64,000 bases of DNA from Paraphysoderma sedebokerense. Lineage: Eukaryota > Blastocladiomycota > Physodermatomycetes > Physodermatales > Physodermataceae. Position numbers and translations under genes: made by a program. The stretch is taken from assembly GCA_025602915.1 (NCBI GenBank), contig JAHLJZ010000025.1, forward strand, positions 215,336 through 279,335, read 5' to 3'. This document shows positions 35,600-47,277 of this stretch, piece after piece; the stretch's first letter is position 1, and the number at the start of each line of letters is the position of its first letter. The notes beneath the pieces were generated by a model. It worked only from the letters and a program-made list of their open reading frames with translations. It made no database searches and had not been told where the DNA came from.

Positions 35600-35992
35600 A
35601 TTAACATTTTGGAGGATTTGTTTTGGGCGGCGATATTTTAATTTAATATAAGATCTAAGCATTCTGTAATCGTGCCGCATTGATCGTGTTTTGTCTGCTA
35701 CATTCCGATCGTTTGTACTCGGTAGGGCGGTTTATATGCACACATACACATTAGATACATAGAATTATTTCATTATATGTCTCTTAATATAAATAGTGTA
35801 CGGAATCCGAGAATTGTGCAAACAGGATATGATTGCCCCTTGGTGACAGTTAATTAAACACGTCCCCATGTCACTGGTGCTCGGGTTCACAAAGGATGTG
35901 ACTGTAACTCGCTCTCCTTCAGTCCACACCCAACGTTTTCTAATCTTTCATCTGATAGTTTGATATCGTTCAGTTTCGAGTTGCAGCAAGCA
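35600..35992. other. Intergenic, promoter region of M28 peptidase
   Basis: AT-rich DNA between the last tRNA-Tyr and the peptidase start. No separate feature was recognised. Confidence 0.4.
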
Positions 35993-37995
35993 ATGATGTT
36001 TAATCCGTTGCTAGTGATCACCTTCTTGTCTATTCTCGTCTCATCTCAGGCGTCCGATTTCTTCATTGTCAATTCCCAATCTCTGGCAGACTTCAACGTC
36101 GATTCGCTCCAGCATGTTAACTTCCATGGCTCATATGAAGATGTTACGATTATATCAATCAATTCTGGCTCTCAATTAAGGGATATGCTTCCCGACAACA
36201 GAATTCAGCCTATATATGTGAATTTTCCCATCCTCAGAAGCGGCAGGGTCACAATTCCCCAGGATCAATTGGTTGTACTAGAATGGCAAATTAGTCATAA
36301 TTCCAATGACGAGTGGGATTTGGTTTCTTTGAGCCAGTGGCATGATTCAGTTCGTAGAAGCTTGTCTTCAATTCCCCTACCAACATCGCCTTCCAACACG
36401 ATTGTGATGAACGAAATCACCACTCCTCATCTGTTTCCCTCAGAAGACCTCTTCGCTTCTCAAGATTTGGATTCTTCGGATTCACAATTGAAATCTGCGT
36501 CTCCTGAATCCGAGAGAGCGTATTTCAAGCCAATCATTCATTACAATTCTACACGCCGGTTAATTATATCAGTCCCACGAGTCAACGTAAATCTTCCGGC
36601 CATAATTTCATCAGCAATGCCTTCTGTTCCCCTCATTGAAATCTTATCCGATTTCCTTCCTCCCAATACGATTTATCTCCCTGTTCCTTTTGAACCTCTA
36701 CCATTCCCAGAAAATGTGTTTACACACAATTTCGCCCCCAAACTTCCCGCGACGCTCAATGCCCTCTTGGAAGCTTACTCTGCCCCGACCATACCACCAA
36801 TTAACCCTCAAATTGTCGACCTACTAGATAAAGTTTCGATAACGTCTCTTAAATCTGACGTGACATGGTTAACAGGTGAACGATCTGATAGCGTGCTCCA
36901 AACACGACACTCTTTAAGCGATGACATAAAGGTGGCGACCAAATGGATCAAGAAGAGGTTCCAGCAGGCTGGATGTGACATTGAATTGTTCTATCATAGG
37001 GATAACTATGCACCTAACGTAATCTGGTATGTGCAGTAATTGTATAGCTGGTTTATTTTGAGCTTACCGTTTCGCTGTTGTTACAGTAAACTCAAGGGTA
37101 CCGATACCGAATCAGATGAAGTTATGGTTGTTTCTGCCCACTACGATGACCGCAATACGTTTCCGTGGAAGTACGGCCGAGCTCCTGGGTAATTGGTCCC
37201 TCCAAATTGTGATAATTTATCTCTTTAATGAGGCTGTTTACTAATCGCAATTCATATTAGCGCAAATGATGATGCTTCTGGAACGTCTCTGATTCTATCA
37301 TTGCTCTCAGTCCTTTCCCGTAACTCTTCCACCAATTCAACCGTCAGTTTAACGAAGACCCTCTATATTGTTGCCTTCTCTGGTGAAGAGCAAGGATTAC
37401 TCGGTTCAAAAGCCTACGCGGCACATCTCCGCAAAAATAATGCCAACATTATATTGAACATTCAAGCTGACATGGTAGCCTACAGAAAACCAGGCCGAGA
37501 ATTGCAACTTGGATTTCCGAAGCGATATCATACTATAGAAGCCACTGAGTTAGTTAAAATGGTAAGAATTTTCTCCTTTCTTTATTACTTGGTCAAATTG
37601 GTTATCTTTCTAATGTTATAAACGTTTGATTCATAAGATAATATCTCAATATATGCCATCTATTGTCCTTGGAGAAACTCCAGCTTGTTGTTCCGATCAT
37701 CAGTCATTTTTTGAACAAGGGTATCCAGCGACTGCATTCTTCGAGAAGTAAGTCCTTTTATTTCACTTTCCCCGAATCTTTCATCATGTTGCCCAATCAT
37801 TTCGCATATAATACGTTCAATTGATTTGTCTTGCGCCGTTTTCACCATTTTCGCAGCAATGGGCCTATACAAGACCCCAAATATCACAACTCGGGTGATA
37901 TTGCTAATCGACCAGGGTACGATTTCGAAGAACTGGCGGCGTTAACCAAAGCAATGATTGCCGTTGTAGGTGTTGTTGCTGGAGTCTATTATTGA
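35993..37995 (+). CDS. M28-family zinc metallopeptidase, secreted or vacuolar
   Basis: Five exons (35993-37026, 37087-37188, 37261-37561, 37638-37747, 37857-37995) join to 561 codons. An N-terminal signal peptide is clear (MMFNPLLVITFLSILVSSQA). The start is the first of two adjacent ATGs; the frame is open further upstream but without ATG. After a 300-residue prodomain-like region comes the co-catalytic zinc aminopeptidase domain: VVSAHYDD (metal His/Asp), GANDDASGTS (bridging Asp), AFSGEEQGLLGSKAYA (catalytic Glu pair), LNIQADMVAY (metal Asp) and KYHNSGD (metal His). All ligands expected of family M28 are visible. ACCSDHQSF is the family's conserved block near the third ligand. Its likely job is release of N-terminal residues outside the cell or in the vacuole. 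The prodomain is Ser/Pro-rich and unlike known domains. Confidence 0.9.
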
Positions 37996-38440
37996 ACGCA
38001 TATACCATTGCATCCGACCGTCAGTACTTGTACACATCGTGACGTTTAGAATGAAAAATCTTTTGAAGTCAAGGATCAGCGGATCCTCGTTTAATTATTT
38101 ATGAAGTGTGTGTTAGTGAAATGTAAATGTGATTAAGCACTGTAAATATGGCAACTTCTACATACTTTTTTTTGTGACTAATTCCAATTGGATGCATCTG
38201 ATTGGATGTGTGGTAGAATAATATTCTGTTTAAGCGCTTTTCGGGGGTTGTATTTCCTCGAAAATAAATAAAATTGTGTGGGTGCATCAGCCGTCGGAAA
38301 TCTGGATGGGTTTATCAAGCGAAGGAGGTTCCTTTTGAAAACGCGTTTGAACTGCGCTCTTCCTCGTTGATCTAACCCTACAACGAATATACACTCCTTT
38401 GCATCACATACACTCGTTAGCACAATAAACTTTGTCAATC
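37996..38440. other. Intergenic between M28 peptidase and NME7, no gene seen
   Basis: Short frames on both strands have no recognisable content. The last part is presumably the NME7 promoter. Confidence 0.4.
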
Positions 38441-40575
38441 ATGATCCATTCTTATTTACCTCCTAAGTTGGCCAAATCAACTGATGATCCCTCGTCAGAT
38501 CGGTACGCCTTCCTGGTGGAATGGTTCGACACTAATGCTCAGCTTGCGAGAGAATACCAGCTGTTTGTCTATCCCGCTGACAACAGTGTTGAAATGGTAT
38601 ATTATCTGTTAGACAAATAGCTTTACGTTATAACTTGTCATGACTTATCATTCGTCTATTTATGTTCTCTGTTAAACAATCCCTGAAACGCGGAAACCAC
38701 ACTCGCCCATCCATTGACAATTCCTTGACTCACTGCGGCTCCATCCTTCGACACTTCGCAGTATGATATAAAGAACAGACGAACGTTTTTAAAAAGAACC
38801 CGCCATCCCCAATCGAATCTGAACTTGGCTGAGTTTAAAATTGGTGCTACAGTGTCGATTTTTGCTAGATCTTTGGTTATCAAAGAATGGGCAGATACAT
38901 TCACCAAGAAAAAGTTGGGACAGAAAGATCAGAGGTTTGTTGTACCGTCTTTCTCTTACATCTGTTGTACTTGTTTCTCTATTTTGAATTTGAATACGGT
39001 CATTTTAGCCCATTCAATCATACGGATCTATCAAATCCTTTTGAAGCAGGAATCGTAGAAAACTGTACATAAGATATGAAATGACTAACTGACATTCACT
39101 ATCTTTGCAATATAGGGCACTATTAATTCTGTCTGCCTCGCCATCAAGTTGCCTCGGCAAAATTCTGAATGAGTTGTCGACACCACCCTACTCCATGACT
39201 TTGTCTAAAATTCGGTTGGTCAATATCTCGACTAAAGCCGCTGCAGAATTTGCCGAACTGTCCCAGGATAGGTGAGTCATTAGAGTTACGCCTCAATCGA
39301 TATCTGTAATGTCCTGTGACTGAAAAGAACAAATCGATAGAGATGTTTCTAGGATAATTGGAGGGCACATGTTCGTCGTTGAATTGAACAACATTGGATC
39401 TTCGGAAATCCTGAAGAGCGTTTTAGGTACTATGACTAGCGACATCACTTTCACGTTCCGCCTACTTAGTGAATATTGTATGTACTAGGGAATACCTCTG
39501 ACTCGATGCAAAGCAAAACTTACTTCTCGACTAGCGCATCATTAGTTGACAAGGTTGGTCGCTCGATTCCGTTTCTTCCAATTTACACGATTGATGCTGA
39601 ACTAACACCAACCACATTAGCAACTGGGCTACTTTTTCGGGGAATCAAGCATGCTGCGGTTTCCACGGCTGGCGACTTCGGCAGATTGCACAATGTGTGT
39701 AATTAAGCCATGGGCTGTTCAGAACGGTAAGAAGCGATCAATAACAGTTACTACTCTTCTAGCCATGATTTAAACTCCATTCAACGGGCCTTTCCCTTGA
39801 CATCGATTAAATTCATTGATGTCTAAGAAGCGTCCCCCAAGGATGTCAAGTCTACTATTTTAACTAATACTGAGTACATATCTATGAATAGGGCTCTCCG
39901 GAAAAATTTTTGATTCAATTCTGTCCGCTGGATACATCATTACTGATTTGTCTACATTCTCCTTAAATCGATACGATGCTGAAACGTTTTTAGAAATCTA
40001 CAAAGGTGTTTTACCAGAATACAAGGTACGAAATTTGACACTTCTCGCTTCATATTGCCGGTTGCGCTGATGCTCTTTTTCGCACTCAACTCTTATTTAA
40101 CTCTTGAAGAATATGATTGAAGATTTCTCCGCCGGCACTAGTATTGCAATGTTAGTATACATCAAGTCATCTTGCGCTGTTATCCGGCGGAACATCCTTC
40201 CTAAACTGACAAAACTGGATCTTGCATCCTATCATTTCCTATGAATAGTGAGCTTCGCCACCCCAAATACAATCATGAGACCTCGCCATCGATCGTGTCG
40301 GCATTTCGAAATCTGTGCGGACCTTACGACTTTGAACTTGCGAAAACCTTAAAACCTGATACTCTAAGAGCTAAATTCGGATCAAAAGAATCGAAATGTG
40401 TAATCCATTGTACGGATTTGGAAGAAGACGCAGTGCTAGAGGTTAGTCATCAGGTCTTGTAGGATAAGGACTGCGCTATTGGATTTGCCAATCATAATTT
40501 GCCTAACTTATCATTCTCTTTTAAATTTTGATATATTAGTCTCAATTTTTTTTCAAGATTTTGTCGGCCTCTTAA
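38441..40575 (+). CDS. NME7: NME7-like protein (DM10 plus two nucleoside diphosphate kinase domains, the first degenerate)
   Basis: Ten exons (38441-38596, 38762-38934, 39116-39271, 39341-39426, 39489-39553, 39621-39726, 39892-40025, 40110-40150, 40249-40441, 40540-40575) join to 381 codons; human NME7 has 376. The DM10 domain is clear: RYAFLVEWFDTNAQLAREYQ, YPADNSVEMYDIKNRRTFLK, IGATVSIFARSLVIKEWAD. The first NDP-kinase domain starts ALLILSASPSS instead of xALIKPDAV, and between SASLVDK and QLGYFFG it lacks about 25 residues, including the HGSDS active-site histidine. The second domain is intact: CTMCVIKPWAVQNGLSGKIF, FRNLCGPYDFELAKTLKPDT, CVIHCTDLEEDAVLE, ending FFFKILSAS like the human protein. 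NME7 is an axonemal microtubule-inner and gamma-tubulin-ring protein, so this is a second strong flagellar marker. The model explains every splice site. Confidence 0.9.
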
Positions 40576-41123
40576 GGAATGGCAAATCGTTTAGTCGCTT
40601 CACTTGCTGTTGTAAGCTTCATGTTTGCATGTAGCTGGTGCCTAGTGGAAGCCGCAATTCTGATGCAAGTATGAGTGAATGAACCCAACTATCCCTACAT
40701 AAATATACACCATTGGCTATACGAAAAGTTTAATTTCTGCCTCCATGTTGCCCTGAATATTTCCGTTATCTTCCATGCATAGAGAACAACGACATGCATG
40801 ACGTGTGTTGTCGCGTCGGACCGGCGCTCGGATAATAAAGAATGGATATGTCATATGCAAAGTCTCTGGATTTGAACATGTTCTTTGCACATAAACATAC
40901 GCCGAGAACTGACAAAAACATACTATAACACAAATTACTCCTTGCCCTCAATAAGATACGGTCGACGGCAACTTCGCTGGAGAAGAGTGACAGGCCAAAT
41001 CAAATCGGTCCCCCAGAACTAGTTTGTTCCTTTCAACGAATTGTATCATCAGTTTTGATATATCAATTTTATTATTATCCTTTTATATCACACAAATTCT
41101 CGTTAGGGCCATAGTTCTATATC
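40576..41123. other. Intergenic, no gene seen
   Basis: Promoter region of the TRK transporter plus the 3' flank of NME7. Minus-strand frames around 40766-40951 show no family resemblance. Confidence 0.4.
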
Positions 41124-44100
41124 ATGGCATCATCCACTCAGCCTCACAACACCACAACCACGTCTACGAATACTGATAACCAATCTTGCAACTCTCTGTT
41201 CAATCGTCTCAAATGCCTCTATACTACAAACGCTACATTTTATCGTCTCCACTTTACCTACATAGTCACTGTAGGATTAATTGGTTCTATCATTATTTAT
41301 CTGACATCTCCAATATCATATATAGATGCCTTGTATATGAGCACATCTGCTGTATGTGTGACAGGATTGGCTTCCATGGACATAGAGAATTTGAGTAAAG
41401 CCAGTCAAGCTGTTTTGTGGATAGAGATGATGATGGGAAGTGTAGTGTTCTTAAGTATAGTTCCTGTCGTGGCAAGACGGAGGGTATTTTCTCAATTCGT
41501 TAAGGACAAAATGAAAGATGCTCAGAAAGGTTTGTACACACTCTCTATAGTTATGCGGTTGACGGTTGGCCTTATATCTAATTCGATTTCCTATTTCATA
41601 TACACTGTTATAACTGAATTGATTTCATCAAAACTGAACAGGTGTTCTGGGTGACGATGAATTGCGAAAAATGGTGAAGGAGCAAGGATTGGTGCCGTTG
41701 GCAGAAGAAGTGGAAGAGATTGTTGAAGGGAATGAAGATTTAGTTCAGAAAGAAGAATTGATTCACACATTTACGATGCACAATGTGGATCTATCGAACG
41801 CTGATATGTCGGCGGAGAAACAAGAAAAACTAAAGCAAATATTGGACCACGTCAGAACACATCCAAGTGAGCATTTGATTGAAGAAGTCAGGTAAGCCGT
41901 TCTAGAATGGATTATGCATTGCATAAAGAGCTTATAACTGAATGTTTGTTGATAGCGGAGTCGAATATCAAGCATTGCGGTTTCTTGAAAAAGTCGTTCC
42001 CCTATATTTTGTTATTTGCCAGGTTGTGATATTTGTTGTGATTATAACCTATATCAAGTCAACGCCCTACGTCTCCAACCTGTTAGACTCTCGAAAAATA
42101 TCCCACGAATGGTTTTCAATGTTCATATCAATATCATTATTCAACAATGTCGGCTTGACTTTATTGAACGACAGTCTGGTACCATTTGTAAACCAACCAT
42201 TCCTTCTTATTTTCGGGTCAATTTCATTTCTGCTCGGCAACACCTGCTTCCCTCTTGTAATGTGGGTCATAGTGAAATCTGCATGTGTATACCACCAGTC
42301 AAAGAAAATTCGATCCCCCGAAACGTTGCAGCGTATTCGAGTCTACCAATATCTTCTTGACCATCCGCGACGGTGTTTCACGCATTTATTTTCCGGCACC
42401 CAAACTCTGTGGCTGCTAGTGGTTTTCCTCTTTTTAAATGGAGCCCAATTTGTTTTGACTTTGGTCACGGATTTAGAGACGTCGCCGTATTTCCAACTGG
42501 TCGGGATAGACAAACTTGTTAATGCATGGTTTCACAGCGCAAGTACTCGAGTTGCGGGATTTCAAGCAATCAGTTTTGATGGATTAAGACCCGTGAATGT
42601 ATTTTTTTACGTTGCTATGATGTACGTTTCCGTGTATCCAGTCACTTTGAGTATTCGTCAATCGAACACGTACCAGGACCGCGAAATTGGCATGTACAGA
42701 CCTACCGAGGATTCTCCGTTGGTCAAGCGCTCCGATGTAGTGCTTCAGGCTAGAAAGTTGTTCTTTGATGATATTTTCTGGCTTTTCATTGGTATGTATC
42801 CTTCTTTCAATATGTTTAAAGCATACTGGCAATATCCTTTGAAACGTAACCAATAACTAACGATCGTTTTGGGTATCCATAAAGCTATGTTTTGTATTCT
42901 CTGGATTGAAGGCGACATTATAGCGAACAACCCTAAAGAAATGCCAATATTTCATGTTATATTTGAAATCTTCTCTGCATATGGATGTGTAAGTTTTTAT
43001 TGCTCACTCAACCATGTTATCAATCGTTGGTTTCAGTGGCATTAATCGCTCATCCATACAGGTTGGTTACAGTTTAGGATATCCTGGAGTCATGTACTCA
43101 TTATCGGGAATTTGGCAAACAGGATCCAAGCTTATTATTATAGCAATTATGGTAGGTTTTTGATTACAAAACGAATGCATTATTTTCAGATATTAACAAT
43201 TTGTGCCTTTGAACAATTCATACTTTTACCATAGCTCCTTGGAAGGTAAGAATCATTCTCGAAGGCCATAACTAATATGCAGCTGTTCACACTGTAACCT
43301 ATCCCCTTTTGTAGACATCGAGGTTTGCCTGATTCAATCGATCACGCTGTTCAATTGCCAAGTCGCGACAAAATTGAAGCGCGTGTCATTACAAAAGACG
43401 GTCGCGAAATCCAAGGAATCGGCTTTATTACTCAAGAAAGTGATATATTTCATCGCACAATGTCAAATGGTCCGACTGCTACAGTGCATCGCCAAGGAAA
43501 TCGTCAATATCCGACAATGCCAAAATCAGCGCCTGTTTCTCCGACATCACCAGCACAGAAGTTGCCGCCAGCAACTGCAGTTGCTGGAAAACCTCCGTTA
43601 CCTCCTTTGCCATTCTTGCGAACTGTAACGATGGTGGCAGATGATGTATTAAACGATGTTTCAAAGAGACGCGGAGGAGAGTCAAGTAATCAAAACGGTG
43701 GTGCGATGGGGTGGTTAGGCACTATAGGTCGAGTCGGCCGCGGACGGTCAAGCTCCCTGGTTTCGACGTCGCCGACAAAATCCGGTATGCGAACAGCCAC
43801 CAGTGATGTTGAAATTTTATCATCTACCACTGCGACCCAAACGCCGAGTCAACTTCAAAGTACCAGTTCCAAGGGGAAATCACCTTCGCCGAATCATTCT
43901 ACTTATTCGCCTTCGCCGAATCACTCTACTTATTCACATTCACCGAACCACTCTACTTATTCACATTCGCCTCTCCCACCCTCGTCACCCTCAACTACTC
44001 AAAATCAACAACACAATAAATATGGAGTGCTCTCAACTTTGGGATTCAACATTCGGGAAGAAGAAAGTGAGTTGGATTTAACACCGAGGACAAGAAGTGG

Positions 44101-44404
44101 AGCGTCTGGCCAGGCTGCGGCAATAAGTAAGAATCAAAGCAGAAGCAGTTCAGCAATTCAAGGTAATACGGGTGCTGCCTCTTCCTCTTTACCAAGACCG
44201 TCTAGGTACAGTACCGTCGAGGACCCGCATACAAGAAGTTTACCTGATGCCGACATTGGGGTTTTAATGAGCGGAAATTCTGGTGGACACTTGGGAGTGA
44301 ATAGTCCGAATAAGAAAACACATTTTGTGAGTGACCCAGATGAGATAGCGCTAGAGGACAGTAGCGATGAAGGGAAGCCTAGGTCTGGTCCAAGTTTAAC
44401 TTAA
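41124..44404 (+). CDS. TRK-type potassium transporter, fungal class
   Basis: Seven exons (41124-41529, 41642-41891, 41956-42791, 42885-42988, 43062-43151, 43235-43245, 43315-44404) join to 928 codons. The four selectivity-loop segments of the Trk/Ktr/HKT superfamily are present: SAVCVTGLASMD (P1), SLFNNVGLTLLND (P2), HSASTRVAGFQAIS (P3) and FSAYGCVGYSLGYPGVM (P4), each followed by a membrane segment. P4 has Gly-Cys-Val where the fungal norm is Gly-Thr-Val. A hydrophilic loop with acidic residues (about 145-235) sits between the first and second units, as in yeast Trk1. The junction MLLGRHRGLPDSIDHAV is typical of fungal members. The 360-residue cytoplasmic tail is Ser/Thr/Pro-rich with a small tandem repeat. 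One exon is just 11 nt. Confidence 0.92.
43880..43966 (+). repeat. 27-nt coding minisatellite in the TRK C-terminal tail
   Basis: Three full copies of a 27-nt unit, starting at 43880, 43907 and 43934, plus a partial fourth, encode a nine-residue repeat around SPNHSTYSP/H. Copies differ at a few bases. It lies in the disordered tail of the transporter. Confidence 0.85.
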
Positions 44405-44681
44405 ATGAATTCTCTTGTTTGCGAGAAATGCTGTATCTTGGCGATTGGAACATTGCTTGCAGTAACTGGTGCCCTGCCGCAGTGGGAAATATGTACGAAA
44501 ATTCTGAAAAAAGTAATCCATTACTTGATCAATATAAGGTTCGCGTGGTGAGCCTCAATAGACTGATTTGTGCTTTTATGAAAAATAGAAGAATGAATCT
44601 GTAATGTAATTTAATTTTCCGTGTATTTCAGCCAGCATATTCATGCCGTTCAAATAATAAGAAATTTGTTATCAAACACAA

Positions 44682-46557
44682 TTATCGATCCCTCCTATAC
44701 CGGTCTCTCCCATCTCTACTCCTATGACTATCGCCTGACCGATACCTGTCCCTACGGTCATCCCGATTGCGAACTGGACTTCGACTTCGACTCCTATCTC
44801 TTCTTCCTCGGCTTCTAGAGCGTGACCTTGAATATCTTTTCGACCTATGAGGACTTCTTGATCGTGAATGACGTTTGGATGACTGACCGGGGGATGAAAT
44901 CGATGTAGAGGGTTGTGCGGGTACTTGAGTGACTGGTTTTTGTGCGATTTGTGCAGCAATCTATATTTCAGGAATATAAAAAGGATTTAAGTTTTGACTG
45001 TTGAAGAGAAATGTTTAAGAAGACAGAGAGAATGTTGCTTACCTCTCTCGCCCTTTTAGCGGCTTCTTCTCTCGCCAACCGCTCTCTTTCTTCTTTTTTT
45101 ATTTTTTCCTGAATCATGATCTCGTATTGTTGTTCATCGATTTCTATCCTGTCTTTCTTCAACAATTCTTCTACTCCCTCTTTTCTCTTTAAAAATCTCT
45201 CCAATTCAGCTAATGTCACGGGCAAATCTCTCCGGAGCGGTCGATGATAAAGAGACAAGATATGAGCCGAAATAATATATAAATCTTTTTCCTCTGTTTC
45301 AAATAACTCGCACCAAAGCACTGATTCCTCTGAATTCGGAACCGGAATAGACGGTAATGAAATCTCGAATTCACGACTGGCAAGAAATATAGCAGCGCAT
45401 GCAATAGCTGAAGGTTGGTACAGAACCCAGACAATTGTGCGTAAACTAAGTACACATGTCATCAGTACACGGATAATCCATGGTGGAAAAACTAAGTATA
45501 CATACCTATCATTCAGATAGTTCCATGCTTTTTGTGCAATCTCAGTGGCGTCATCTCTTTCCAGCAGTTTCAGTACCCGCAGGTAGTTGATCATCACACC
45601 ATATCCATTTTGCACATGAACATTGAACGCCAGTCGTTTAAGCAGATGCATTTCGGAGCGTAATAAGGCGTCCTTCATCTCATAGAAACCCTAAAATAGA
45701 AGATACAAGTTTCGAGGCGTTCATCAGTTGATATCAGGTTAATGTTTGTAAACGATTTTACCCACCTCGCCAAACATATCAAGGACTTCATTTTTTGGTT
45801 CTTTTCGAAAATCTTGAATCAAGTAATGAAATACATTGACAATATCTCTTATTCTACGGGGAGTTTCTTCTACTTTACATGCCAAGAAAACTGCTCCCAT
45901 CGCGATGTCCTTCAAATAGTGTACAGATCATTCGGAAGTGAGCTCATTTCGTGGTCGGAGGGAAAGCGTATGATGTGAAGTTGTCACTTACCCTGACTGC
46001 ATATTTCCGCATGGAAGCCACAAAATAGAATCGTTGTAATAGTATTTGAGCAGTCGACATTGCTATTTGAGGTCTATATTTTAAGATTGATTTAAGCACG
46101 AATGTAGAAAACACATATCAGTGACGAGGTTCAAAAGTTAATAAATAACGGGAAGAATATCTATGTTCTCAAAATTATGGTTATCACTCAAAGATATTCC
46201 CATAATATGAATGGTGTATTTTTCTAATTTTTGTCGCTCACAAATTCTATGTTGGATTATCCACTCGATGTCGTATAACTTTTCTTCGCCAAGCGGATTC
46301 AACAGAAAAAACACATACAATCGCAACAGAATTCCTGCCTTCTGGATCAATTCGCATCCCAATAGTCTCAAATCATTCTCTAGTATCTTAGGCACGCCGT
46401 CTCGCTGTGACGGTGCAGAACGAAGTTGAGATAACGAAACTAATGGATTCTCGAGAGTTAATTTCGGAACGGCTGGCGGTGCAGGAGGCGGTTTGGAAGG
46501 TAAGGCGTCTTCAGTTGAAATATTAGATGATGATTCTGGAGGTATTGATGTCGACAT
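44682..46557 (-). CDS. Cyclin L with C-terminal RS domain
   Basis: Six exons (46319-46557, 45992-46073, 45766-45909, 45506-45690, 45043-45445, 44682-44960) join to 443 codons. The cyclin box matches cyclin L: LGCELIQKAGILLRLPQIAM, STAQILLQRFYFVASMRKY, DIAMGAVFLACKVEETPRRI, LLRSEMHLLKRLAFNVHVQN, and the second fold VLYQPSAIACAAIFLASREF. After a charged helix (KIKKEERERLAREEAAKRAR) comes an arginine/serine domain (HSRSRSPHRSKRYSRSRSRS and beyond) ending RDGRDRYRRDR. Cyclin L partners with CDK11-type kinases and regulates pre-mRNA splicing and transcription; the RS domain directs it to nuclear speckles. Having it in a genome this rich in introns is unsurprising. The N-terminus is Pro/Ser-rich. 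It converges on the TRK gene. Confidence 0.92.
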
Positions 46558-47277
46558 TGGGATATATGGTAGAGGTGAGTTTAAATCAAGTTACGGTGGA
46601 TATGGTTGACCCGGAACAGACGGCGGCCCAACGTGCTGGCCATTCGCAATAGACCTTCGAAGGAATGTTTCCGTATCAATTCAACATGATGAAGTGAAAT
46701 ATGGCAATTCTAAATTTCATGATATTCTTTTGTCAAAGTTCCAATATATAATAATTTTGAAGCTTTCCGTTACATTGCATTTGAACAGTCGGCACTATGA
46801 GGCTTCCATGCGCAGAGATAAAAATCCAGAACGTGATACAGAATGCGATGGCAATTGATGATGGTTTTTTAACCACGATTGAAGAAGTGCTATACATATG
46901 GTCTCGAATCTTGAATTTGTGTCATAATTGCACACATAATGGTTTGATCAGAACGGTAACTCGCTGCCGTTGGCACTTCAGTTAGAAGCAATGTCGTGGC
47001 CCACCCGGCAGCCGGTTGTGTTCGATCGAAAATTCGACTTTGCAGTACCTGTATTGCCACAGTGGGACATATTATCAATTTCAAGTCGTTGTAGCGGACC
47101 GCAATCGTGGTCTCAGAACACAAAAGTCCATGGGCACGGACTAGCCCGTCGACAGGATACCTGAGGAAACATCCCCTTAGAACCAACAGTTGCAAGAGTG
47201 CATACCAATAATTTTTTGCAGTGTGAGCATTTAAGGTTTCTACCAATTGAGTCTAGGTTTCGACAGAAATTGCCAAA
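46558..47277. other. Divergent intergenic region, one unconvincing open frame
   Basis: This separates cyclin L (minus) from the 7-TM gene (plus). A minus-strand frame at 46890-47246 is open for 118 codons but lacks an ATG in frame near its start and shows no domain. The plus-strand frame at 46970-47164 overlaps it. Neither is called. Confidence 0.4.

Noticed and set aside
46890-47246. 118-codon minus-strand frame upstream of cyclin L
   Set aside because: No ATG in the right place, no domain, and composition not different from noncoding sequence.
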